A DNA stretch of 42,192 nucleotides from Chloroflexota bacterium (GCA_016189905.1 JACPRP010000115.1:1-42192), one strand, 5' to 3'. Shown: positions 1-9,515, counted from the stretch's first letter. Program-made: numbers and translations. The notes: generated by a model not told the origin, from the letters alone.

Positions 1-47
1 GGGCTCGTCCCCCGCCCCGCCCAGCGGGGGACGAGCCCCCGCGCTAC
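1..47. repeat. GC-rich palindromic intergenic repeat
   Basis: Bases 1-13 (GGGCTCGTCCCCC) and 26-38 (GGGGGACGAGCCC) are perfect 13-base inverted arms around a 12-base spacer. The right part, CCAGCGGGGGAC(G/A)AGCCC followed by CCGCGCTACA, recurs at 17980-17997 and 19443-19462, where an insertion sequence has split it. It is therefore a dispersed intergenic element. It may extend left of the window. The rest of 48-262 shows no gene that I can support. Confidence 0.7.
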
Positions 48-262
48 ATTGCATACGCTCGGTATATCGGTGGCTGCTCCGCTAGCCAAAATCCTTTGCA
101 AACTGCGATAAGCATACATAATAGCAACTTAGACATTTGGTAGACTCCGAATCGGAGTTCATATTCTGCCGCGCGTGTAGGGTCAAACTAGCCGGGGAGC
201 GTTCTGTTTATAGCGTTCTGGATAGCGGGATCGGGGTCTTTCACCTGGATCCAGACTGGCGA

Positions 263-1117
263 TCATGTGGCGGCTCGGCCTGGGGCATCCTCGAAAACAG
301 AGTCGAAGAAGTCATTGGCCTTGGCGGCCAATAACTGGTGGTACTCGCGGAAGATGGCGGCAGCCTCTCCGCCCAGCCAGCCATCGGGAAGCAACTCCGT
401 CGGAAGCTCGGGGTCCACGAAGGGGAACTTCCGGTACTCGTGGATCAGCATGAAACGCTCTACGAAGCATTCCCCGTCGTCGATCTTTTCGCCGGCCGCG
501 AGGCGTCGTCGATGGGTATCCAGCCTCTGGCGGTACTTGCTGGTGAATGCTTCGTACTGCTTGTTGATCGAATCGAGCTCCCAGCAGCGTTTGACCAGCG
601 CACGGTGGTCAGAGAAACCCTGGTGGCTGGCCGCGAAGATCTGCACGTGCTTCTCCACGCCCAGGCGCTGAACCAGGCTCCGCACCTCGGCCCGCGTGTC
701 GTGAGGGGACATCCAGGTAGCGTTGCCGAGCATGCCGTAGCCCAGCCAGGATAGCTCCTTGCGCAGACGATAGCGGATGTCCCGCTTATTCTCTGGAATC
801 GAGTATGTGAGCACATACCACTTCCCGTCCCACTGCTTCTGTCTGCCGTAGTAGATGATCTTGGCGCCTTCGCTGAGCAGGCGCTCGCCTTTGGTGGTCA
901 GGGAATAGTAGCTCTTGTTGCCAACACGCTTGACCTTCAACCAGCCCTTTTGCGACATCCGTGAGAGGGTGGATCGGATGGCTTGTTCGGAGAGACCGAA
1001 TTCGGCAAAGACCTTAATAAGGGACCCGACCCAGACTCTCCCGCCTCGCTGCAGAATGTAGTCGCCATAGAGGGTAAAGAGCATAGACTGAGGTCGCACG
1101 ACAGAGTTCGGGCCCAA
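263..1117 (-). CDS. PaaX-family transcriptional repressor
   Basis: The 284-residue protein matches PaaX-type regulators in length and layout. An N-terminal winged helix (about residues 20-75, with the run SEQAIRSTLSRMSQKGWL) is followed by the family's central and C-terminal domains. PaaX repressors are known to sense aryl-CoA thioesters such as phenylacetyl-CoA. Placed divergently from a benzoyl-CoA reductase operon, this one probably senses benzoyl-CoA or a related thioester (inference). The start is a TTG, the first possible one after an in-frame TAG, with AGAGGA very close upstream; the exact start is uncertain. Its promoter overlaps an operator-like palindrome, so autorepression is likely. 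Confidence 0.85.
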   Translation of the reverse strand: MGPNSVVRPQSMLFTLYGDYILQRGGRVWVGSLIKVFAEFGLSEQAIRSTLSRMSQKGWLKVKRVGNKSYYSLTTKGERLLSEGAKIIYYGRQKQWDGKWYVLTYSIPENKRDIRYRLRKELSWLGYGMLGNATWMSPHDTRAEVRSLVQRLGVEKHVQIFAASHQGFSDHRALVKRCWELDSINKQYEAFTSKYRQRLDTHRRRLAAGEKIDDGECFVERFMLIHEYRKFPFVDPELPTELLPDGWLGGEAAAIFREYHQLLAAKANDFFDSVFEDAPGRAAT

Positions 1118-1141
1118 CTTCCTCTACCCTGAATATACTGA

Positions 1142-1180
1142 AATATCGGTATGTCGTCATCGGTGCGACATACCGATATT
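1142..1180. promoter_or_regulatory. Operator 1, overlapping the paaX promoter
   Basis: A perfect 15-base inverted repeat, 1142-1156 against 1166-1180, has a 9-base centre. Its core is GTATGTCG-N9-CGACATAC (1149-1173). It overlaps the -10 box and predicted start point of the repressor gene's promoter. The same core with the same 9-base gap lies at 1269-1293, 120 bp away centre to centre. It is probably the PaaX-type protein's binding site. Confidence 0.8.
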
Positions 1181-1204
1181 ACTAGCTATTGGTCTGGCTG
1201 TCAA
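1176..1204 (-). promoter_or_regulatory. Promoter of the PaaX-type gene
   Basis: On the minus strand TTGACA (1204-1199) and TAATAT (1181-1176) are 17 bp apart. The -10 box ends two bases before the core of operator 1, so the start point near 1169 falls inside the operator. Confidence 0.6.
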
Positions 1205-1237
1205 TAGCCATGCCCGAGATTCTCAACCTGGTTAATA

Positions 1238-1266
1238 TTGACATTGCCCATTGTGTGTTGTATATT
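1238..1266 (+). promoter_or_regulatory. Promoter of the bam operon
   Basis: TTGACA (1238-1243) and TATATT (1261-1266) are separated by 17 bp, a near-consensus sigma70-type promoter. The predicted start is near 1273, leaving a leader of about 140 bases before bamB. The core of operator 2 begins two bases after the -10 box, exactly as on the divergent side. Confidence 0.75.
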
Positions 1267-1268
1267 GC

Positions 1269-1293
1269 GTATGTCGTAATTGTGACGACATGC
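1269..1293. promoter_or_regulatory. Operator 2, at the bam transcription start
   Basis: GTATGTCG-N9-CGACATGC matches operator 1 at 15 of 16 core positions with the same spacing. It covers roughly -4 to +20 of the predicted bam transcript, a position where a bound repressor blocks polymerase. Confidence 0.75.
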
Positions 1294-1411
1294 GAGATTT
1301 CGCTATACGTTTTGGGCGACATCGCCTTTCTTCTGTAGGTTATCTGGTTAAGTTTTGCATTTGATTTCTTCGTCCCCAATGACGTAGAGTTGAAATGAGA
1401 GGGGCTTAACA

Positions 1412-3367
1412 GTGAGGTACGCCGAGACAGGATATAATCTAGAAATCGATCTAACCCGGGGAAACATCGAGAGAGTAGAGACTGACCCAAAGCTAGCTGA
1501 GCTTCATCTGGGGGGTCTGGCCACTACCGCCAAGATATTATGGGACAGGGTTCCCCCGGAAACTGAACCCTTTTCTCCCAATAATCCCCTCATATTTAGC
1601 ACTGGTCTTCTGTGTGGCACGCCGGCGACGGGGGCTAATCGGACCATCGTTGCGACCGTTTCTCCTCAAACCTTATTAATGGGCTATTCGATGATGGGGG
1701 GATTTTTCGCTCCAGAATTGAAGTATGCTGGTTATGACAAGATAATCTTTCGTGGCAAGTCCCCCGATCTCGTCTATATCTACATAAGCAATGACAAGGT
1801 CGAGATACGCGATGCTTCTCATCTGAAGGGGAAAGGCGCTGTTGAAACCGTAGATATCATTCAACAGGAGCTGAATGATCCGAAAGTTCAGGTAGCCGCT
1901 ATCGGCCTGGCCGGTGAAAACAGGGTCTATATGGCTTCCATCGAGCACGGCAGGTCAAGCGCCAGCCGGCTAGGGATAGGCGCCGTGATGGGAGACAAAG
2001 GGATAAAGGCGGTAGCGGTCCGTGGAACGAAGGACATCAACGTTGCCCGGCCGGCCGAATTCTATAAGCTCTGCAACGACGTGCTGAAATATATACAGTT
2101 CCGTGATGACCATCCAGTTCCAGGGGTGATGCCGATTTTGCAGGGGCTCGGGTCACCGCAAGAGATGAAACACGTCGATGAAGCGTGGCACACTCAAAAC
2201 TTTATGTGGGGGAACTCTCGCGTTCGCAAGAGAGATTATTGGACGCCGGAAGTCGAAGAGAAGTGGCGGGGAACCCAGGAGAGTGTGCGGAAGAGGTTGA
2301 TAAGCTGCTACAACTGCCCGATGAAGTGTGGGGCGGTGATCTCGGTTCCGGGGCTTTCAACCTATATGATGAAATGCTTCTCGAAGCTTACTTACACGAT
2401 GGCGGCCTTCGCCGATCTGGATTTTGGTTTTAGAATCGCGCAGCGGGCCACGGAGTATGGCGTGGACGGATTCTCGACGCCGCAGGTTATGGCCTTCGCC
2501 GTCGAGCTTTATGAAAACGGCATCTTGACCGACGCCGACTTGGAAGGATGCCCAGCCGATAACGAGGGAAGATTTTACTGGCTGCTCGACAGAATAGTTC
2601 GGCGAGAAGGGATCGGAGACGTGCTCGCCAATGGCACTTACTGGGCGGCCCAACACATTGGCAAGGGCGCAGAAGAATTCGCTCACAACAATATCAAGAA
2701 GCACGAGCAGTTGCCTCTCAAGCTGGGAATGCTGAACCCCGTTTATTACCTGATGTATTGCACCGGCGAGAAGGCTAACATCACTCAGATCGAGGGCCAG
2801 TTCCCACAATCGCCTTTCCCCACAATGGCGGAGAGAGAAGAGTTCGTCAAGGATTGGATCCAGGTTCCCGATGAGAAGTTCAAGCAATATTTGCTGGGCT
2901 GGGAGCTGCGCGGAGAACGCTCGAATCCATATTACCCAACGATCGACATGTCTGTCGACATCGTCGACTGGCAAGAGAAGATGCACTACATCGATGATGC
3001 CGTCGGTATGTGCGCCGGTCTGTCATCGTTTCCCCTGAAGCCTCCTTATCACATCCACAATTATCCAGCTATTATCTCGGCGGCGACTGGGCTCGAAATG
3101 AACGAGGATAAGCTCACGGAAATATATAACAGGAATCGCAATCTGATCAGAGCCTTCAACGTGAGAAGGGGCTTGAGGCGGGCGGATGAGAAGCCGCCAG
3201 AGGATCATTGGAAGAACAGGTTCCCTGAGCTCGAAGAAAAGCTGTTGGACGCGTACTACAAGTTCAAGGGCTGGGATAATGACGGTATTCCTACAAAAGA
3301 GACTTTGCAGCGATTGGATTTGGGTTATGTGGCTGAAGACCTCGAACAGAGGGGGATCATAAAGTAA
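1412..3367 (+). CDS. bamB: Class II benzoyl-CoA reductase, tungstopterin subunit BamB
   Basis: This 651-residue member of the aldehyde:ferredoxin oxidoreductase family looks like BamB over its whole length rather than a generic AOR. It begins MRYAETGYNLEIDLTRG and keeps BamB-like stretches such as HNNIKKHEQLPLKL and AGLSSFPLKPPYHIHNYP. Cys299, Cys302, Cys306 and Cys534 fit the single [4Fe-4S] cluster next to the W-bis-pterin. The family reduces benzoyl-CoA to cyclohexa-1,5-diene-1-carboxyl-CoA, the ring-dearomatising step of anaerobic aromatic degradation, without ATP hydrolysis. The GTG start has GAGAGGGG about 8 bases upstream. The stop overlaps the bamC start (TAATG), suggesting coupled translation. 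Confidence 0.93.
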   Translation: MRYAETGYNLEIDLTRGNIERVETDPKLAELHLGGLATTAKILWDRVPPETEPFSPNNPLIFSTGLLCGTPATGANRTIVATVSPQTLLMGYSMMGGFFAPELKYAGYDKIIFRGKSPDLVYIYISNDKVEIRDASHLKGKGAVETVDIIQQELNDPKVQVAAIGLAGENRVYMASIEHGRSSASRLGIGAVMGDKGIKAVAVRGTKDINVARPAEFYKLCNDVLKYIQFRDDHPVPGVMPILQGLGSPQEMKHVDEAWHTQNFMWGNSRVRKRDYWTPEVEEKWRGTQESVRKRLISCYNCPMKCGAVISVPGLSTYMMKCFSKLTYTMAAFADLDFGFRIAQRATEYGVDGFSTPQVMAFAVELYENGILTDADLEGCPADNEGRFYWLLDRIVRREGIGDVLANGTYWAAQHIGKGAEEFAHNNIKKHEQLPLKLGMLNPVYYLMYCTGEKANITQIEGQFPQSPFPTMAEREEFVKDWIQVPDEKFKQYLLGWELRGERSNPYYPTIDMSVDIVDWQEKMHYIDDAVGMCAGLSSFPLKPPYHIHNYPAIISAATGLEMNEDKLTEIYNRNRNLIRAFNVRRGLRRADEKPPEDHWKNRFPELEEKLLDAYYKFKGWDNDGIPTKETLQRLDLGYVAEDLEQRGIIK

Positions 3368-3915
3368 TGAGCATGGTAGTTAATAAGAAGCTAAAGAAGA
3401 GAATCAGGATCGACGTCGACAAGTGCAATGGCTGCCGGGCGTGTGAGATGATCTGCTCCGCCTTTCACGCGACGCCAAAGTATAGTAGTAATAACCCGGA
3501 GAGGTCCCGCATTCGGGTGATGTTTGAGCCGCTCAGAAACATCTATGTTCCCGTATACGCGGGCGAGTATACCGCGTCCGAATGTATGGGCAAGAACGAA
3601 TATGTGATCGATGGGAAGAAATACGACGACTGCGGTTTCTGCAGGGCTGCCTGCCCGTCCAGGACGCTTTTCCACGAACCCGATTCCGGTCTTCCTCTCA
3701 AATGCGATATGTGTGAAGACAATCCCCCAGATGAAGAGCCGCTATGTGTCCAGTGGTGCATCACCGATGCCCTGGTTTACGAGGAATATGAAGGGGAAGA
3801 AACAGAAGAAGATGTGAAGATCGCGGACGTGGACATCAGCATGGAAGAGATGGTAGCCAAGTATGGGTTACAGAAGGTATTAGAAACCGTTGCCCGAATG
3901 GCGCAGAAGGGCTAA
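3367..3915 (+). CDS. bamC: Benzoyl-CoA reductase ferredoxin-like subunit BamC
   Basis: The protein has 182 residues. A first cluster motif C20-x2-C23-x2-C26-x3-C30 is followed by further cysteine groups in CGFCRAACP, CDMCEDNPPDEEPLCVQWC and an isolated CMGKNE. This fits a polyferredoxin of the DmsB/HybA type with about three [4Fe-4S] clusters. In the BamBC core it passes electrons to the W-pterin of BamB. The C-terminus is an acidic and then helical tail. It is coupled to bamB by a one-base overlap. Confidence 0.9.
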   Translation: MSMVVNKKLKKRIRIDVDKCNGCRACEMICSAFHATPKYSSNNPERSRIRVMFEPLRNIYVPVYAGEYTASECMGKNEYVIDGKKYDDCGFCRAACPSRTLFHEPDSGLPLKCDMCEDNPPDEEPLCVQWCITDALVYEEYEGEETEEDVKIADVDISMEEMVAKYGLQKVLETVARMAQKG

Positions 3916-3947
3916 GACGATAACGTGAAGTTAAGAGGGTCAATATC

Positions 3948-5099
3948 GTGGAAACTGTAGCCCCCTTTAAAGAGGTCATAGACGAGATAAAAGAGAAGGG
4001 TGGCGACGCCATCAGTCGCTGCTTTCAATGCGGAAAATGCGATACTGTGTGTCCCTGGAACAGGGTCACACAGTTCAGCATGCGCAAGCTGATCCGCGAG
4101 GCCACCTTTGGCCTGAGCGAGATAGAGACTGAAGAGATATGGCGCTGCACCACCTGCGGTAAGTGTCCGCAAGTCTGTCCTCGGGACGTAAAGCAGATCG
4201 ACGATATGATCGCGATACGCAAGATGGCGACGGGGTACGGTGTCTTCCCTGCCGCTGTCCAGCTTGTCCGCTCCATAAGCGCAGGCCTTACAGCCCAAGG
4301 CAACCCCTTCAACGAAGATCGATCGAAGCGAGCGGAATGGACCCAGGGCCTATCGGTGAAGACCTTTGCCGAAGGGATGGAAGTCTTATACTTCCCCTGC
4401 TGCTACACCGCCTATGACCCGAGGCTAAAGAAGGTGGCGCAAGCCACAGCCAAGATTCTCAATAAAGCGGAAGTGGATTACGGGATACTGGGCTCCAAGG
4501 AGAATTGTTGCGGAGAAAGCATCCGGAAGACAGGCAATGAGGACCTGTTCAAGCGCCTGGCCAAGGAAAACATCAAGGCTTTCATCGAAAATGGAGTGAA
4601 GAAGATCCTGGTTTCTTCGCCTCATTGCTACCAGGCGTTCAAGAATGAGTACTCGGAGTTCAAGGTGAACTTCGAGGTTGTGCATATCTCCGAGTACCTA
4701 CCCGAGCTTATCGATAGCGGTAGACTGCGGATCACTAAGGAGTATGAGAAGAAAGTTACGTATCACGACCCGTGTTACCTGGGTCGACACAATGGCATAT
4801 TTGACCAGCCGCGAGAAGCCTTGAAGAAGATACACGGCCTGGAGTTGCTGGAGATGGCAGAGGCGCGCGAAAACAGTCTCTGTTGTGGAATGGGCGGCGG
4901 CAGGATCTGGATGGAGACGCCCAAGTCTGAAAGGTTCTCCAACATCAGAATTGAAGATGCTGTTGAGGATGGGGCTCAGGAGATCGTCACCGCCTGCCCT
5001 TATTGCATCACCAGTCTTGAGGATAGCAGGGTTGTCATGAATCGCGCTGACGTCATAGAGGTTAAGGACATCACCGAAATTCTTCAGGATGTGATTTAG
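3948..5099 (+). CDS. bamD: HdrC/HdrB-like electron-transfer subunit BamD
   Basis: The 383-residue protein starts with two [4Fe-4S] motifs (CFQCGKCDTVCP near residues 25-36 and CTTCGKCPQVCP near 67-78). Two CCG-type domains follow, shown by FPCCY, NCCGES, HDPCYLGRHNG, LCCGMGGG and ACPYC. These CCG domains bind the non-cubane clusters of heterodisulfide reductase HdrB and related proteins. In Bam systems this subunit links the BamBC core to the HdrA-like subunit. The GTG start at 3948 has AAGAGGG 9-10 bases upstream. A gap of about 100 bases to bamE shows no gene. Confidence 0.88.
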   Translation: METVAPFKEVIDEIKEKGGDAISRCFQCGKCDTVCPWNRVTQFSMRKLIREATFGLSEIETEEIWRCTTCGKCPQVCPRDVKQIDDMIAIRKMATGYGVFPAAVQLVRSISAGLTAQGNPFNEDRSKRAEWTQGLSVKTFAEGMEVLYFPCCYTAYDPRLKKVAQATAKILNKAEVDYGILGSKENCCGESIRKTGNEDLFKRLAKENIKAFIENGVKKILVSSPHCYQAFKNEYSEFKVNFEVVHISEYLPELIDSGRLRITKEYEKKVTYHDPCYLGRHNGIFDQPREALKKIHGLELLEMAEARENSLCCGMGGGRIWMETPKSERFSNIRIEDAVEDGAQEIVTACPYCITSLEDSRVVMNRADVIEVKDITEILQDVI

Positions 5100-5199
5100 A
5101 GGACGAAGGATCCAATCGTGTAAGCAGCGATTGGCGGATCGGATATGACAGGTGTGGCAGCGACTATAGCCTGCGATAGACCTGATGAGGTGATAGAAA

Positions 5200-8100
5200 G
5201 TGGAAGAGCTCATCGACAAAGAACGAATTGTAGAGCAGGTTTATAAAAGCCTTGGAGACAATAATTTTGGCGACGTAATGGTTGTCGGCGGAGGGATCAG
5301 CGGCATCCAGGCCTCTCTCGATCTTGCCAAAGCGGGCTTCAAAGTTTACCTCGTCGAAAAAGGACCTGCCATAGGTGGCCATATGGCCCAGCTTGACAAG
5401 ACCTTTCCCACCAATGATTGCTCGATGTGAATACTCTCGCCTAAACTGGTCGAGGTCGACCGGCATCCAAACATAGAGGTTCTGACTTATACTGAGATTG
5501 ACAGGGTGGCAGGGGAAGCAGGGAACTTCGATGTTGCGCTAACCAAAAAGCCCAGATACGTCAATGAGAGCATATGCACGGGTTGTACTACCTGTGCCGA
5601 ATACTGCCCGGTGAAATACCCCGATCAATTCAATCAGGACATATCGCAGAATAAAGCCGTCCATATTTACTTCGCTCAGGCAGTTCCCCTTGTCTCTTAC
5701 ATAGACGAAAGCTGCATTTATCTAAAAGAAAAGAAATGTCGTATTTGCGAATCGGTATGTAAGCAAAAGGCCATAGATTTCGGTCAAAGGGCGGAGAAGC
5801 GAGAAGTAAGCGTCGGGGCGATAATTCTGGCTCCTGGCCTCGAGCCGTATGATCCCAAGGTGAGGGGGGACTATGGCTACGGGAAGATGCAGAATGTCGT
5901 AACAAGCATGGACTTTGAACGGCTGGCATGCGCCACCGGGCCGTACGAAGGTGAGATACTGCGTGCTTCCGATAAGAAGCATCCTCATAAGATAGCCTGG
6001 ATTCAATGCGTCGGTTCCAGGGCGGTTACCCCTGGCAGCAACAGCTACTGTTCAGCCGTCTGCTGCACCTATACACAGAAGCAAGTGATTGTGACCAAAG
6101 AGCATGACGCAGGGGTAGAATGCACGATATTCCATAACGATATTCGTTCCTATGGGAAGGATTTTGAGCGATTTTACGAGAGGGCGGCGAACCTGCCTGG
6201 GGTTCGGTTTATCCGAAGCTACGTATCGATAGGGAAAGAGGATCCGAAAACCAAGAACGTCTCCATACGGTACGCGACGCCCGACGATGGAGTAAAAGAG
6301 GAAGAATTCGATATGGTGGTACTATCCGTCGGATTGGCCCCTCCTGCTGGTTTTAAGGGCCTGGCGGATAAGTTCGGCATCGAGCTCAATTCTCACGGAT
6401 TCTGTAAGACAGAGCCTTTCAATCCGATGAAGACCAGCAGGCCTGGGATCTTCGTAAGCGGAGGTTTCCAGGGGCCTACGGATATTCCCGAGGCAGTTTT
6501 TACCGCCAGCGGGGCTAGCTCCCAGATCGGTGAATTCCTTAACTTCAGGCGTGACAGGCTGACGACAGAGAGGAAATACCCGCTGGAAAGGGATGTCTCG
6601 GGAGAGGCGCCCAAGGTTGGTGTCTATGTGTGTCATTGTGGCACGAATATCGGCAAGGTCGTAAATGTTCCTTCCATGGTTGAATATGCTATGACCCTAC
6701 CCAATGTTGTCTACGCCAAGGAGCAACTGTTTTCATGCGCCACGAACAGCGCCAAAGAAATAGCAGACCTGGCAAGGGAAAAAGGGCTCAATCGAGTGGT
6801 TATCGCTGCTTGCAGCCCCAGGACGCTCGAAGGGTTGTTCAGGGATACCCTTCGGGAGGCAGGAATCAATCAATATTACCTGGAGATGGCCAATGTCAGA
6901 GAACATTGCTCCTGGGTCCACTCGAAAGAAAAGGAAGAAGCCATTCAGAAGGCAAAGGATTTAATCCGGATGTCGGTGGCACGGGCCAGCCGTTTGGAGC
7001 CATTGCAGGAATTTGATCTACCGGTTAACAAGGCGGCGTTAGTGATTGGCGGCGGCATCGCCGGCATGACTTGCGCTCTCTCCATAGCCAACCAGGGGCA
7101 TCATGTTCACCTGGTGGAGAAAGAAGCCGACCTGGGCGGCACGGCGAGAAGGATTCATGCCACTCTGGAAGGGATGGATGTTCAGGCATATCTGCGTGAC
7201 CTTATACGCAAGGTGTATCAGCACCAACTGATACACGTGTACACCGATGCGACGATCACGGATGCCAGTGGCTATGTAGGAAACTTCGCCACCAGGGTGA
7301 AGTGTGACCGAGGCCTGATAGAGATAAAACACGGCGCCACCGTCATCGCCGTTGGCGCTGACATATATCAGCCAACCGAATACCTTTATGGCAAAGATGA
7401 CCGGGTAATGACGCACCTCGAGCTGGATGAGCAGATCAACAAGGGCGATGAAAGGGTTATTGACGCCGAAAGCGTGGTAATGATCCAATGCGTCGGCTGC
7501 AGGAATGAAGACAGGAATTACTGCAGCAGGGTTTGTTGTAGCGAGTCTATTAAGAACGCCTTGACGCTGAAAAAGAAGAATCCTGCGGCGGATGTTTACA
7601 TTCTCTTTCGAGATATCAGAACCTATGGGTTCAAGGAGGATTATTACCGTGAAGCGTCGAGTAAAGGTGTACGGTTCATCCGCTTTGAGCCGCAGGACCC
7701 GCCTCTGGTGGAGGCCGTTAAGGATGGTGGTCGGTCTGTTCTGAGGGTTACCGTGACGGATCCCATTTTGGGGAAGAAGCTTGAAATAGATGCTGACATC
7801 ATCGCTCTGGCCGCGGCAGTGGTCCCCACCCCGGGCAACACGGAGATATCTAAATTATTCAAGGTCTCTCTGGGACCGGATGACTTTTTCAAAGAAGCCC
7901 ACGTCAAATTGCGACCTGTCGAGTTTGGTACAGAGGGCGTTTATCTTTGTGGAATGGCTCACTATCCCAAGCACATGTCAGAAACGATCAACCAGGCTTA
8001 TGGGGCCGCGGGGCGGGCATTAACGCTTCTCTCACACGACACCGTCGTCGCCTCCGGCTCTGTCTGTGATGTGAATGAGAAACAGTGCATGGCTTGCGGG

Positions 8101-8340
8101 CATTGCATCAAAGCCTGTACGTATGGTGCGATAGATTGGCGCCAGACACGAGACGGCAACAAGGCGCTGGTTAATCCTATTCTTTGCAAAGGATGTGGCC
8201 TCTGTAACTCAAAGTGTCCCACAGGGGCTATTCAATTGAGACATTTCACCGATGACGCGCTAACATCCCAAATTGACGCGGCGGTTCCAGACGAGGAAAA
8301 GGTAATAGAACAAGCCTACGCGGCGGTTGGAGCCGTGTAG
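5200..8340 (+). CDS. bamE: HdrA-like flavoprotein BamE, selenocysteine-containing
   Basis: One 1046-residue reading frame is interrupted only by TGA at 5428-5430 (codon 77). Sequence on both sides stays in frame and fits HdrA: PTNDCSM-(U)-ILSPKLVEV matches PTNDCATCIVSPKLVDV of the cysteine paralogue at 9516-12575, so UGA sits where that protein has Cys67. A SECIS-like hairpin follows. Domains are an FAD/Rossmann motif (VVGGGISG, about residue 28), an inserted ferredoxin motif, a second HdrA module (VIGGGIAG, about residue 615), and a C-terminal two-[4Fe-4S] domain from about residue 955. HdrA-type proteins carry the bifurcating FAD. The GTG start follows GAGGTGAT. Conceptual translation that stops at TGA would split it wrongly in two. 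Confidence 0.92.
5446..5463 (+). promoter_or_regulatory. Bacterial SECIS-like hairpin in bamE
   Basis: CTGGTCG (5446-5452) pairs with CGACCGG (5457-5463) over seven bases (one G-U), closing the loop AGGT. The loop starts 22 bases after the UGA codon. Bacterial SECIS elements usually have a short loop with G near its start about 16-37 bases after UGA, and this fits. Confidence 0.75.
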
Positions 8341-8353
8341 CAGTATACGGCAG

Positions 8354-8391
8354 AGACCGACGTGTCCTTCGGCCGAAGGACGCGTCGGTCT
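8354..8391. repeat. 38-bp intergenic palindrome between bamE and bamF
   Basis: Bases 8354-8372 and 8373-8391 are 19-base inverted arms with no mismatch and one G-T pair, centred on GGCC. The inner core GTCCTTCGGCCGAAGGAC resembles GTCCTTCTGCGGAAGGAC at 36536-36553. No T-tract follows, so it is not a typical terminator. It may tune message stability between the two selenoprotein genes or be a dispersed repeat. Confidence 0.7.
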
Positions 8392-8466
8392 GCACCCGAC
8401 CGGCATTTGAGCCATGGGCAATTCTGGGAGGGGAAAAGCATCACTGGCAAAGGAGGTGAGCAACGA

Positions 8467-9294
8467 ATGAGTCGAGGACTTGAATTCAAACCAAAAATAC
8501 TTGGATTTGTATGCCATTGGTGAGGATACGGCGCTGCCGATTTAGCTGGAGTTTCCAGACTACAGTATGCAACTGAAACGAGACTTATTCGCGTGATGTG
8601 TACCGGTAGAGTCGACCTGGAATTCGTGCTCCGGGCCTTCTCAAACGGAATGGATGGGGTGTTCATTGTTGGCTGCCGCTTAAATGAATGCAATTATGTC
8701 ACTCAAGGTAATTACCACGCTCTAAACATGGCGCTGCTATCTAGAAGACTATTGGAACACATCGGGCTGAACCCAGTGAGGTTGAGCATCGATTTCATGT
8801 CTGCCGGCGAAGGCATCCGGTTTGCCGAAGTTAATAACGACTTCGTCAAGAAGGTGAAGGAGTTAGGACCGCTTGGCGAAGGTGAAGGGATAGACAAAGA
8901 AGAGCTGAAGACCAAGCTCGCAGGAATTAGAAAGCTAGTCCCCTACATTAAGCTGGAGAAAAACGACAAGCTGGGGGTACCACTCAGGAATAGAGAAGAA
9001 TATGACAGTTATTTCACGCTTGAAGAGATAGACAGCCTGGTTCGTGATGCGGTCTCGTACTATATCATACCTGACAAGTGCCAGGCCTGTATGATCTGCG
9101 CCAGGAGATGCCCTGCTCAGTCGATAATCAGTGGCAAGAACCAGATCCACGTCATCGAACAGGAGAAATGTATAAGGTGCGGAACCTGCCTTGAGGTTTG
9201 CCCGGCTCGATTTAACGCGGTGACAAAGCTATCCGGCGAGCCTGTTCCGCCGCCCATTCCTGAAGAGAGAAGAACCTTAGTTAGAAAGGCTTAA
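8467..9294 (+). CDS. bamF: MvhD-like iron-sulfur protein BamF, selenocysteine-containing
   Basis: The ATG at 8467 follows AAAGGAGGTGAG with ideal spacing. The frame reads through TGA at 8521-8523 (codon 19) into the MvhD domain: FVC16-HW-U19-GYGAADLAG matches FCCHYCAFAAADLAG of the cysteine paralogue at 12572-13057. The 275-residue protein has an N-terminal MvhD/FrhD-like [2Fe-2S] domain (CTGRVDLEFVL, GCRLNECNY) and an added C-terminal two-[4Fe-4S] domain (CQACMICARRCP, CIRCGTCLEVCP, about residues 200-245) absent from the paralogue. MvhD proteins feed electrons to HdrA. Selenium in class II benzoyl-CoA reductase complexes is known for the family. A TGA-naive reading starts wrongly at 8593. 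Confidence 0.9.
8543..8562 (+). promoter_or_regulatory. Bacterial SECIS-like hairpin in bamF
   Basis: TAGCTGGA (8543-8550) pairs with TCCAG-(A)-CTA (8554-8562): eight base pairs with one bulged A, closing the loop GTT. The loop begins 27 bases after UGA (8523), within the usual range, with G at the first loop position. Confidence 0.7.
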
Positions 9295-9515
9295 GGCAAA
9301 GAAGACGTTCGCCAGCAAGGAGGCTGTCCATTTATACACAAGCCCCCAGGAATCTCTAATGAGCTTGCCCGCTTTGTGATAAATTCCAATCGACTGTTCG
9401 GGCAAACTGGTAGTGTCGTGGACTTTTGCCTCCAAATCCAGTAAAATACCGAGTGCCGGCCCAATGACCGGCGTTTGTCCATCCCGGGTCCTCAGGCCCT
9501 CCAGGAGACAAGCCA

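Noticed and set aside
5428-5430. bamE as a gene broken by a stop codon
   Set aside because: Both sides stay in one frame, the codon sits at a conserved Cys position, and a SECIS-like hairpin follows. Selenocysteine explains it better than a pseudogene.
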